Shown here in pieces: positions 1 to 6,046 of a stretch of 7,409 nt of DNA. This stretch comes from Bacillota bacterium (GTDB lineage: Bacteria > Bacillota_B > Desulfitobacteriia > Desulfitobacteriales > Desulfitobacteriaceae). Each line of letters begins with the position of its first letter. Positions within the stretch are counted from its first letter, which is position 1. Below the pieces are notes generated by a model. That model was not told the DNA's origin and made no database searches. It was given only the letters and a program-made list of their open reading frames with translations. Location of the stretch: positions 1-7,409 of the forward strand of contig JAJYAS010000159.1 of assembly GCA_021779415.1 (NCBI GenBank), given 5' to 3'. A program made the translations under genes and the position numbers.

Positions 1-440
1 TTTCTTTTTGCGAAATACTCATTTTTTTCCCTCGCTTCATTACTCCCATGATAATAATAGTACGCTTGGACTCCATTATAAGCAGCAGCATTTGTTTAAT
101 GAACCAAACCCTAGGGTATATCGTATATTAGCTTATTGTCAGTAAGTTAAGGAAAATGCCCATAGTGTTTCCTCTAATTCCTAATACTTTCAACATCTTT
201 TCTTTATTTCCTTCCACGATCGGTAATTAAGTCATACACCCTAAAGTGATCTTTTCTTTAAAATCAATCAAAGCCTTTCGTTCAAGCGGAGTTTTTCTTA
301 ATTATAGGTTACATGAAATAAAATATGGAAGCACCCCCATAAAATACCCGTTATCTTACGTATAAACTAAATGAATACAAGAAAGGAGAATTGGGGCGAC
401 TTTAACGTTGGTTTTTAGTAAATGTAAGGAGGAATAATTA
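1..440. other. Gene-poor leader region, no gene supported
   Basis: No convincing coding sequence or RNA gene is visible. Short open stretches touch the left edge: plus frame 2-142, and minus 95-3 with a stop at 96-98. Neither has a usable start with a ribosome site or recognisable family residues. The last 60 bases carry two purine-rich Shine-Dalgarno-like runs (around 381-387 and 426-434). Only the second is followed by a long gene. I found no clear -35/-10 pair for the downstream gene. Confidence 0.5.
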
Positions 441-1406
441 GTGAAACAAAAAACTAAAGCTTTATGCTCGACGATCTGTCTTATGAGTTTTTTCTTATCT
501 TCGTCATTACCCGCACTAGCATCACAACCAGGGGTAACTCAAAAACATCCCCAAAGTATTTCATCTGCTAGTGCAACTCATAAAGTATCTGCAATAATTA
601 TAAAAAAGAGAATGAACCTTACCGTTGGACAAAGTGGTACCCTAGCCGTAAAAATAGCTCCATTTAAAGCTGATCATAATGTAACTTGGGCATCAAGTAA
701 CACAGCAGTTGCAACGGTAGATTCAAATGGCAAAGTAGTAGGAGTCAGTACAGGAACAGCATATGTGACTGTCACAACTGCAGATGGATCTAAAGCGGCT
801 ACCTGCATGGTTATTATTGGCGCTACAAACGCAGTAGTAACGGATGTAACCTTGAATCAATCCACTATGAGTCTAACAGCAGGTGGAGCAACTGGAACAC
901 TGACTGCGATAGTAACTTCTTCAACTGGAACAAGCCAAAATGTAACATGGACATCCAGTAATACCGATGTCGCAACTGTTGACGAATATGGCGTGGTAAC
1001 TCCATTGGCAGTTGGTACTACAACGATTAAAGTCACAACAGCCGATGGATTAAAGACAGCTACCTGCACTGTAAATGTAGTAGAAGCCCCGATCATTAGC
1101 AATGTAACGATTTCATCTAATAACGTTGATAATACAAAAGCAATGAATGGAGATACTATTACTCTAACCTTTACATCAAGTGTACCAGTTACAAAATTAA
1201 GTAACTTTAAGATCAATGGAAGTAATCCCAATACCTTCACAAATGTTGGGAACGTATATACCGTAACACATCTTGTGGATTCCGGAGATCTAATTACAGG
1301 TTTACCCGCAACCTTCCAAATTAATGTAAAGGATGCAGCTGGTCTGTACTCCCAGACTGTTGAAACAACATCAGATGGAAGTACAGTTACTATTTTGTAT
1401 CAATAA
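441..1406 (+). CDS. Secreted protein with two bacterial Ig-like (Big_2) domains
   Basis: The 321-residue product starts at GTG, 8 bases after an AAGGAGG ribosome site. Residues 1-27 form a signal peptide: basic start (KQKTK), hydrophobic core, and A-L-A before Ser28, so cleavage after Ala27 is likely. Residues about 48-126 and 132-214 are two Big_2 repeats sharing N-V-T-W-x-S-S-N-T-x-V-A-T-V-D, then V-T-T-A-D-G and A-T-C near the end. Residues about 217-321 form a third beta-rich domain, richer in Asn/Ser/Thr, which looks Ig-like but is not Big_2. Each Big_2 domain keeps one Cys (122 and 209). There is no LPXTG motif, SLH domain or transmembrane anchor, so the protein is probably released or loosely held at the cell surface. 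Big_2 domains usually act in adhesion or as spacers. No ligand can be named. A strong terminator follows, so this is probably a single-gene unit. Confidence 0.9.
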   Translation: MKQKTKALCSTICLMSFFLSSSLPALASQPGVTQKHPQSISSASATHKVSAIIIKKRMNLTVGQSGTLAVKIAPFKADHNVTWASSNTAVATVDSNGKVVGVSTGTAYVTVTTADGSKAATCMVIIGATNAVVTDVTLNQSTMSLTAGGATGTLTAIVTSSTGTSQNVTWTSSNTDVATVDEYGVVTPLAVGTTTIKVTTADGLKTATCTVNVVEAPIISNVTISSNNVDNTKAMNGDTITLTFTSSVPVTKLSNFKINGSNPNTFTNVGNVYTVTHLVDSGDLITGLPATFQINVKDAAGLYSQTVETTSDGSTVTILYQ

Positions 1407-1443
1407 ATTGCAAGATTTTTGCTCCTTGAATCTTACCCAAAGT

Positions 1444-1510
1444 CGTATCCCCTTAGTCTCTCATAGCTGGGTTTACCCAACTATGGAGACTAAGGGGATA
1501 CGCGGTTTTT
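1444..1510 (+). terminator. Very long hairpin terminator after the Big_2 gene
   Basis: Arm 1444-1460 pairs perfectly with 1486-1502 (17 bp). After one bulged T (1461), the stem continues with CATAG/CTATG (1462-1466 with 1481-1485). After a C/A mismatch it continues with TGGG/CCCA around a TTTA loop, giving about 26 pairs. A run of five T follows at 1506-1510. Its place 37 bases after the stop fits intrinsic termination of the secreted-protein gene. It also insulates the promoter that begins at 1527. Confidence 0.85.
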
Positions 1511-1526
1511 ATGCCAGAACGACTGA

Positions 1527-1555
1527 TTGACAAACAAGGGAACTCGATTTATAAT
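1527..1555 (+). promoter_or_regulatory. Consensus sigma-A promoter of the glutaredoxin gene
   Basis: TTGACA at 1527-1532 and TATAAT at 1550-1555 are separated by exactly 17 bases, so both hexamers and the spacing are perfect. Transcription should start near 1562, about 63 bases before the ATG. A promoter this strong usually needs a repressor, and an inverted repeat lies at the predicted start. Confidence 0.9.
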
Positions 1556-1561
1556 TTGCTC

Positions 1562-1578
1562 ATACCCCATATGGGTAT
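1562..1578 (+). promoter_or_regulatory. Inverted-repeat operator, CsoR/CstR-family type
   Basis: ATACCC and GGGTAT flank a 5-base centre (CATAT), and CCCATATGGG within the site is a perfect palindrome. ATACCC...GGGTAT inverted repeats are typical operators of the CsoR/RcnR/CstR/FrmR repressor family, which senses copper, nickel, persulfides or formaldehyde. The site covers the predicted +1 of the consensus promoter, a position where bound repressor would block transcription. No such repressor gene is in the window, so the regulator and its signal are inferred. Confidence 0.6.
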
Positions 1579-1624
1579 TAAGCCATACCGTAATATAACG
1601 CATATGGGAAAGGAGTATTTTTTT

Positions 1625-1957
1625 ATGAAGAACGTCATAATGTTCACCACACAAACCTGACCGCATTGTTTTACAGCGAAGAAGTTTCTTTCGCAGCATA
1701 AGATTCATTTTGTCGAAAAGGATATTAACCGTGATGAGCAAGCACGCGCGGAGTTAATCGGCCGAAACGTCAGCGGAGTACCTTCTTTTCTAATTGGGGA
1801 TGAATTGGTTGTCGGTTTCGATCAGGCGCGGATTCTAAAGCTAGTCGATCATCGGGTCATAGAATGTGAGAAATGCCAGGCCAAGATGAGGGTTCCTATT
1901 AATAAGGGAACACTCCAGGTGACTTGTCCGAAATGTTCTTATTGCTTCAATACTTAA
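1625..1957 (+). CDS. Glutaredoxin-like selenoprotein (UPHC) with zinc-ribbon tail
   Basis: The frame from ATG 1625 to TAA 1955-1957 has 110 codons with one internal TGA (1658-1660, codon 12). AAAGGAG lies 9 bases before the ATG. The start KNVIMFTTQT, then TGA-P-H-C, is a glutaredoxin/NrdH active site in which TGA replaces the first catalytic Cys (U12-P-H-C15). Downstream the frame keeps the fold: beta strand around HFVEKDI, G-V-P-S-F with the cis-Pro (P53), and V-V-G-F-D (62-66). Residues 78-110 add a zinc-ribbon-like tail (C81-x2-C84, C101-x2-C104, extra C107). A SECIS-like hairpin follows the TGA. Glutaredoxins reduce disulfides or pass electrons between thiols, and selenocysteine versions are known in clostridia. 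The intact downstream frame and strong promoter argue against decay. A sequencing error or nonsense mutation remains possible. No selA/B/C/D gene is in the window. Confidence 0.8.
1669..1703 (+). promoter_or_regulatory. SECIS-like hairpin for selenocysteine insertion
   Basis: The hairpin begins 9 bases after the in-frame TGA. The lower stem is 1669-1673 with 1699-1703 (4 Watson-Crick pairs and 1 G-T). After an internal loop, GCGAA (1676-1680) pairs with TTCGC (1690-1694). T1689 is bulged, and G1681-A1682 pairs with T1687-C1688 around the loop AGTT (1683-1686). The apical G1684-T1685 lies 24 bases after the TGA. Known bacterial SECIS elements have a short apical loop with G in its first two positions, 16-37 bases downstream, often with a bulged U. 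Here the bulge is on the 3' side, unlike E. coli fdhF. Confidence 0.6.
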
Positions 1958-1976
1958 AAACAAAAATGCCAACTTT

Positions 1977-2138
1977 TTAGTAGGCAGTCCAGCCTGCATC
2001 CGCAGTGATGACTGTGGCATTAACAAAGCTCGAATCATCCGATGCCAAAAATAATGCAACTTTTGCGATTTCTTCTGCTTCTTTTCCCATTCCCGAAGCA
2101 GCCCCTGTTATGACAGCTACTTTTCCTTCAAGTCTCAT
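1977..2138 (-). pseudogene. Short-chain dehydrogenase remnant with internal deletion
   Basis: Fifty-three residues run from ATG 2138 to TAA 1977. The start follows a GGAGGAGGG ribosome site. An ATG further upstream (2162) would add eight residues, but it lies before that site. Residues 1-19 are the classic SDR N-terminus with the nucleotide-binding T-G-A-A-S-G-M-G. From about residue 20 the sequence jumps to the SDR C-terminal region (A-E-E-I-A-K-V-A-L-F-L-A-S-D-D, then G-W-T-A-Y). Normal family members have about 250 residues, so roughly 190 are missing, including the Ser and YxxxK catalytic residues. The frame is kept, so a 53-residue peptide could be made, but it cannot be an active enzyme. 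It converges on the glutaredoxin gene, with 19 bases between their stops. Confidence 0.85.
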
Positions 2139-2411
2139 TGTTATTCCCTCCTCCAATTTCACTACCCTTGTATGGATAATTATTCACCACGTGTTTAATA
2201 CATATTATAGCTTAGTATAGCAATTCTAAATATTATACACAATTGATAGGTCAACTCCATAAGGTGTAAGTTTATTTCATCAGCTACATTGTCTTTACAA
2301 AAACAAGCCAGATTACTGGCTTGTTTTTGTATCATCTATCAACAGCATATTATTCATGGAAGTGGATAATCTAAATTAAGTCTTATTTATGCCAATCTAA
2401 AGGAGATAGCA
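2139..2411. other. Intergenic region between the SDR remnant and membrane gene
   Basis: This divergent stretch should hold the promoters of the SDR remnant (minus) and the membrane protein (plus). On the minus strand TTGTGT and TATACT lie 17 bases apart within roughly 2202-2245. That is a weak promoter candidate. A perfect hairpin at 2296-2331 is listed separately. No coding sequence is visible. Confidence 0.4.
2296..2331. terminator. Orphan bidirectional intrinsic terminator
   Basis: A perfect 16-bp stem (2296-2311 with 2316-2331) closes an ATTA loop. The GC-rich core AAGCCAG/CTGGCTT is flanked by A-rich and T-rich arms, so it would work in either direction. No gene ends next to it: the nearest plus-strand stop is at 1957, and no minus-strand gene lies immediately to its right. 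It may end read-through from the glutaredoxin unit, or be left over from a lost gene. Confidence 0.8.
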
Positions 2412-2876
2412 ATGCCCAAACACTTTATCTATCCAATCTATTCCATAATTTTTACAATAATCCTAATAGCCACTGTTCCTAAAAGGGAAATCCAACGTCT
2501 ATCTATTTATGGAATTATTTTTGGTGGAATGTCGGACGCTCTAGTTCATCTTATTGGATATGTCACTGGTTTGTTCTCTTGGATAAATTACGGCCCTTTT
2601 GGTTTCATAGGAGTACATATTTTCGCCAATGTCAATTGGTCAATTTTTTTTATTATATATTTCTATTTCTTACCTCACCCAAAACCTTTAAATTACGTAT
2701 TCGCTGGTAGCGGAATCTTTTCTTCTTTATTGTATTATAATATGGTCATTGATTTGGGTATCTTAAAATCATCGAGCAAGTTTTGGTTACCTCTGTTTGG
2801 TTTTACTATTTGGTTTTCAATAGCCACCTTGGGTTTTTACAAATTGAATACCTTCATAGAACGCAAAACCTCTTAG
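2412..2876 (+). CDS. Five-helix membrane protein of unknown function
   Basis: The 154-residue product has an ATG start 6 bases after AAGGAG. About five hydrophobic helices are visible, near residues 5-22, 30-54, 68-88, 94-113 and 124-147, with a short basic C-terminus (E-R-K-T-S). There is no signal peptide or soluble domain. Helix 2 holds G-G-M-S-D-A-L-V-H-L-I-G-Y and the segment before helix 3 reads W-I-N-Y-G-P-F-G. I do not recognise the family with certainty. Size and pattern recall small membrane proteins common in spore-forming clostridia and bacilli. The alcohol dehydrogenase follows in the same direction after 86 bases, so co-transcription is possible, but no function should be inferred from that. 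Confidence 0.8.
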   Translation: MPKHFIYPIYSIIFTIILIATVPKREIQRLSIYGIIFGGMSDALVHLIGYVTGLFSWINYGPFGFIGVHIFANVNWSIFFIIYFYFLPHPKPLNYVFAGSGIFSSLLYYNMVIDLGILKSSSKFWLPLFGFTIWFSIATLGFYKLNTFIERKTS

Positions 2877-2962
2877 CAGCAATCAAGAGAATACGGTAAA
2901 AGAATAACTTACAAATTCCAATATTATACCCAGAAAGAACAAAGACAATGGAGGGGGTTTGG

Positions 2963-4135
2963 TTGGAAAACACTCATAATTATAGTTTGCCAAAAACGAA
3001 TCTTATCGGTATTGGGGCTATCAAAGACCTTCCAAACGAGTTATTATCCTGGAAGCTAAGTAAAGTACTGATAGTTACAGATAAAAACATGATAAGTCTT
3101 GGATATGTCGAAAATGTGGAAAAAATCTTGAAGAATCTATTCATTGCATATGATATTTTTGACGGAATCTTACATCCAAACCCTACTGTTTCTTTTGTAG
3201 AGGACGGCTTAACTTATCTCAAAAAAGGACTTAATGTCTTTAAGCGCAACTATAAATTGATTATTTCCATCGGCGGCGGAACAAATCATGACTGTGCCAA
3301 AGCAATCGCAACTATAGCAACAAATGGCGGTTCAATCATTGATTATGAAGGATACAATAAAGTAACCAAACCAGCAATTCCACAAATCGCCATCAATACA
3401 ACCGCAGGATCGGCAGCTGAATTAACTATGGTTGCCATAATAACAGATAATTCCAGAAAGGTAAAAATGACGATCTCTTCCCCTTTTCTAACACCATTTA
3501 TTTCGGTCAACGACCCCATATTTATGACAACAATGCCCAAAGAAGTTACCGCTAGCTCAGGTATTGATGTTGTTTCACATGCCATAGAAGCTTATATATC
3601 GACAGAAGCTTCTCCTATAACAGATTCTTTAGCACTTGAAGCACTAAAACTGGCCTTTGAGTATCTTCCGAGAGCCTATGAGAATGGTAATGATCTAGAA
3701 GCCAGGGAAAAAATGATGTTTGCAAATATTATGGCTGGCATGGCTTTTAATAATGCCGGATTGGGCTATGTGCATAGTATGGCACATCAATTGGGTGGAT
3801 TTTATAATCAAACCCATGGCTGTTATAACGCTGCCTTGCTGCCTTATGTGTTTGAGTTTAATTCGGTCTCCATACCTGAACAAAGAATCCTGAAATTATG
3901 TGAAGCCTTAGGGATCATTACCCATAACAGGTCACAAGCTGTCGACTTAATTATTGACTCAGTTAATAAGCTGCGTTCCAAAATCGAAATCCCCAGCAAA
4001 TTAAGTGAGATGGGGCTAAAGGAAAGTGATATTGAACCACTCTCACAGAATGCCTTAAAAGATATCTGTTCTTTTACAAATCCTAGACAAGGCTATGTTG
4101 AAGATATTATTACCCTCTTTAAATCAGCATTCTAA
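2963..4135 (+). CDS. Iron-containing (type III) alcohol dehydrogenase
   Basis: The cytoplasmic NAD(P)-dependent enzyme has 390 residues from the preferred TTG start, 5 bases after GGAGGGGG. An ATG at 2948 would add five residues but overlaps that ribosome site. The N-terminal nucleotide-binding half carries G104-G-G-T-N-H-D-C-A-K, a variant of GGGSxxDxAK, and T-T-A-G-S-A-A-E (146-153), where TTAGTxSE is usual. The C-terminal metal domain has all expected ligands, D202, H206, H271 and H285, plus H275, in D-V-V-S-H-A-I-E-A-Y and V-H-S-M-A-H-Q-L-G. Length is normal for FucO/AdhB-type enzymes, which interconvert alcohols and aldehydes. The substrate cannot be read from sequence, and butanol, 1,2-propanediol and methanol dehydrogenases share this fold. 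The gene appears intact. Confidence 0.95.
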   Translation: MENTHNYSLPKTNLIGIGAIKDLPNELLSWKLSKVLIVTDKNMISLGYVENVEKILKNLFIAYDIFDGILHPNPTVSFVEDGLTYLKKGLNVFKRNYKLIISIGGGTNHDCAKAIATIATNGGSIIDYEGYNKVTKPAIPQIAINTTAGSAAELTMVAIITDNSRKVKMTISSPFLTPFISVNDPIFMTTMPKEVTASSGIDVVSHAIEAYISTEASPITDSLALEALKLAFEYLPRAYENGNDLEAREKMMFANIMAGMAFNNAGLGYVHSMAHQLGGFYNQTHGCYNAALLPYVFEFNSVSIPEQRILKLCEALGIITHNRSQAVDLIIDSVNKLRSKIEIPSKLSEMGLKESDIEPLSQNALKDICSFTNPRQGYVEDIITLFKSAF

Positions 4136-4231
4136 AGCTGGTCTCTACTGTTCGCTCTTTAATCTTCATCATTCAACCAATTTCCCATTGTCCTGCCTCA
4201 GAGACTTAACTACTGCTCATTATGAAAGAAA

Positions 4232-4260
4232 GGCAAGCCGTATTCATGGTGCTTGCCCTT
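4232..4260 (+). terminator. Possible weak terminator after the alcohol dehydrogenase
   Basis: GGCAAGC (4232-4238) pairs with GCTTGCC (4251-4257) around a 12-base loop, about 100 bases after the dehydrogenase stop. Only a short T tail follows (CTT, then GGAG), so termination efficiency is doubtful. It may instead be an RNA-stabilising hairpin. The rest of 4136-4355 shows nothing else except a weak AT-only hairpin at 4338-4356, next to the stop of the convergent gene. Confidence 0.4.
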
Positions 4261-4355
4261 GGAGATATTATGTTAATTTATTAAATAGAGAAAATTAACC
4301 GATGTATATGAAAATTCGTTCACATAACCAAATCCACAAATTTATCTAATAAATT

Positions 4356-4922
4356 TCAAGTACCTTCTTCATTAATGGGATTCATATCTGAGTATATATA
4401 TTGAGTAGAATGATCTGTATTTCTTTGTGTTGGCCTTCTACTTTGGGTATTTTCGACTGCTTCTTGAGAAAAAATAGTTGGATCAGCTAAGGCAACTATC
4501 GCTTGTGAAGTTACAAAACCATATATGAAATGATGCCAAATTGCTGCATAACTGCTTTTGGTAGAATGAGGAACTGCTCTATAAAAACCCATCTTTTGAC
4601 CGAAATTATATAGTAATCCCCATATTGCTACTGAGAAGAATCCACCTTTTATAATAAGATAATCTTTTCCAAATCTTTTTAAGATTTGAACCATACCTAC
4701 ACCTAAACCTGATCCAACCGTCATATGGAATATCTGTCCAATCAGGAAATTCATCCCCTTATTTAGTTTGTATTGTTTCATAATCATCGAGCCTGCAAGA
4801 TGGCCGTAAAGACCTTCTGTTTTCTTATTACGCCATAATATTAAATTTGAAATATCCATGCAAGCAACACCTAGTAACCCACCTATTATTCCAACTAACA
4901 TTGAATCCTTTATTTTTTTCAT
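4356..4922 (-). CDS. Four-helix membrane protein of unknown function
   Basis: The 188-residue product has an ATG start with AGAAGG about 10 bases upstream. Four hydrophobic helices are seen near residues 8-30 (glycine-rich G-I-I-G-G-L-L-G), 59-82, 90-107 and 125-146. A conserved-looking amphipathic stretch, W-R-N-K-K-T-E-G-L-Y-G-H-L-A-G, lies between helices 1 and 2, and the W-H-H motif at 129-131 sits in helix 4. Residues 150-188 are a polar tail rich in Gln, Asn, Thr and Arg. I cannot assign a family. It lies 62 bases downstream of the DUF3231 gene on the same strand, with no terminator between them, so the two are probably co-transcribed and may share a spore-related or envelope role. That role is inference from position alone. 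Confidence 0.8.
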   Translation of the reverse strand: MKKIKDSMLVGIIGGLLGVACMDISNLILWRNKKTEGLYGHLAGSMIMKQYKLNKGMNFLIGQIFHMTVGSGLGVGMVQILKRFGKDYLIIKGGFFSVAIWGLLYNFGQKMGFYRAVPHSTKSSYAAIWHHFIYGFVTSQAIVALADPTIFSQEAVENTQSRRPTQRNTDHSTQYIYSDMNPINEEGT

Positions 4923-4984
4923 AGAACTATTACCTTCTTTCGCTGTAGTAGTATGCCACGCACAAGCATTCCGACCTGACCTGA

Positions 4985-6046
4985 TTAATGAATTAATTCT
5001 TGACGGTTAGCCGTTTCAGGGACTCTTTCTAACCAGCCGTTTTCAATCATTAATTCCGCTCCATCCTTGGCTAATCCGAGTATCTCATTAATGAAACCAC
5101 GGAAAGTTAATACTAAATCTATTCTGGCGCTACTTATCAAAGCAAGCCCGTATCCAGCGATAATAAACGATGCAACTGCAGTGATATGACTTAAGATGAG
5201 CTTATCACTTACAGGCGGTTCTTTAGAGTCGGTAACTAAAATTTCCGACATTGCAGGTTGAGGTAAATTTTCATCTGCTAAATAAGAACCTAGAATTTTT
5301 AGTTGCTTATCTTCAATCTGTTTGTATTTAGACAGATAGTTCTTAATCTTTTTAGATTTAACAACTTGACTACATCCTAATGTCAAAGTACTCAGTTGCT
5401 GCTTAGTATCTATTACCGAACAAACTCCCCCAATTTCTAGTGCGTTTAAAGGCCTTTTCTTTCCAAAAATTGTACCAAAATAATTATTATCCTGTATGTA
5501 ATCGACCCTGTCAGGAGTCAAAATGCTAGGGCACTTAAACATTAATCCTTTTGCTAAAAGCACTTCAGTGGCTTTCTTATGTATCTCTTGAGAAGTACCT
5601 ATACATTCAGTGAAATAATTTCTAAAGTCGGAACGAGTAGAAACTGTTACTGCGTTGCAGTAATTTAACAAGACAAACTTATGCATTAATCGAGTATATA
5701 ATAAGGTAAAGGATTCAGAAAATAGTTGTTTTGCATCTATAGTGACATCCTTTTCACCGTATGCTTTTGGGATAGGATGATTGATCGAATTAAAGATATC
5801 TTCTATAGTCTTAACCCGTTGACTTGAGACATCAAGTGCCCGTTGCAAAACAGTGCGAATATCCGGGTCTTTTGATTTTGCTACGAAATATTTGAGAAAG
5901 CACACGGACATACTTTCTGCCATGTAACTTGACCAAAGATGGCCAATTTCAGAAGCCGTTGGCATAATATCAGTCAAATTGTGTTGGACAGCTCCAATCA
6001 GGACTTGCTCTGGTTGGCTCTGATTAACCTGCTGTAAATTATCCAT
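4985..6046 (-). CDS. DUF3231 family protein, two ferritin-like repeats
   Basis: The 353-residue protein starts at ATG with a GGGGGTAG ribosome site upstream. It has two tandem helical repeats, about 28-175 and 198-343. Matching landmarks are S-E-I-G (32-35) and L-E-I-G (203-206); H-P-I-P-K (90-94) and L-P-Q-P-A (261-265); S-T-R-S-D (136-140) and S-A-R-I-D (306-310); E-V-L-L-A-K-G-L and E-L-M-I-E-N-G-W-L-E near the repeat ends. The linker F-G-K-K-R-P-L-N-A-L-E (194-204) is typical of the family. DUF3231 proteins are widespread in endospore-forming Firmicutes, often in several copies, and are likened to spore coat CotF/ferritin-like helical bundles. No catalytic activity is established. There is no signal peptide. 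Length and order match full family members, so the gene looks intact. It probably heads a two-gene unit with the membrane protein downstream. Confidence 0.92.
   Translation of the reverse strand: MDNLQQVNQSQPEQVLIGAVQHNLTDIMPTASEIGHLWSSYMAESMSVCFLKYFVAKSKDPDIRTVLQRALDVSSQRVKTIEDIFNSINHPIPKAYGEKDVTIDAKQLFSESFTLLYTRLMHKFVLLNYCNAVTVSTRSDFRNYFTECIGTSQEIHKKATEVLLAKGLMFKCPSILTPDRVDYIQDNNYFGTIFGKKRPLNALEIGGVCSVIDTKQQLSTLTLGCSQVVKSKKIKNYLSKYKQIEDKQLKILGSYLADENLPQPAMSEILVTDSKEPPVSDKLILSHITAVASFIIAGYGLALISSARIDLVLTFRGFINEILGLAKDGAELMIENGWLERVPETANRQELIH

Noticed and set aside
109..118. ACCCTAGGGT palindrome as a second CsoR-type operator.
   Set aside because: It is only a 10-base palindrome with no spacer like the 1562-1578 site, no promoter and no nearby gene start.
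2..145. Open reading stretches at the left edge on both strands (plus 2-142, minus 95-3).
   Set aside because: Neither has a start codon with a ribosome site or recognisable family residues, and the minus stretch has a stop just upstream, so it cannot be the start of a gene. Lengths of 31-47 codons are expected by chance.
857..1240. Minus-strand 127-codon frame inside the Big_2 gene.
   Set aside because: It is the antisense of low-complexity Thr/Val-rich beta repeats. The plus frame has a signal peptide and domain repeats.
1658..1660. Reading the in-frame TGA as tryptophan (recoded genetic code) or as simple pseudogene decay.
   Set aside because: No other gene in the window uses in-frame TGA. 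The position matches a catalytic Cys rather than Trp, and the downstream frame and control region show no decay. Pseudogenisation by one substitution is less likely but not excluded.
1490..1741. Minus-strand 83-codon open frame across the terminator, promoter and glutaredoxin start.
   Set aside because: It runs antisense through a terminator, a consensus promoter and a gene with clear family motifs. It has no family signature of its own.
2005..2220. Plus-strand 71-codon frame over the SDR remnant.
   Set aside because: The minus frame carries unmistakable SDR N- and C-terminal motifs, so this is its shadow.
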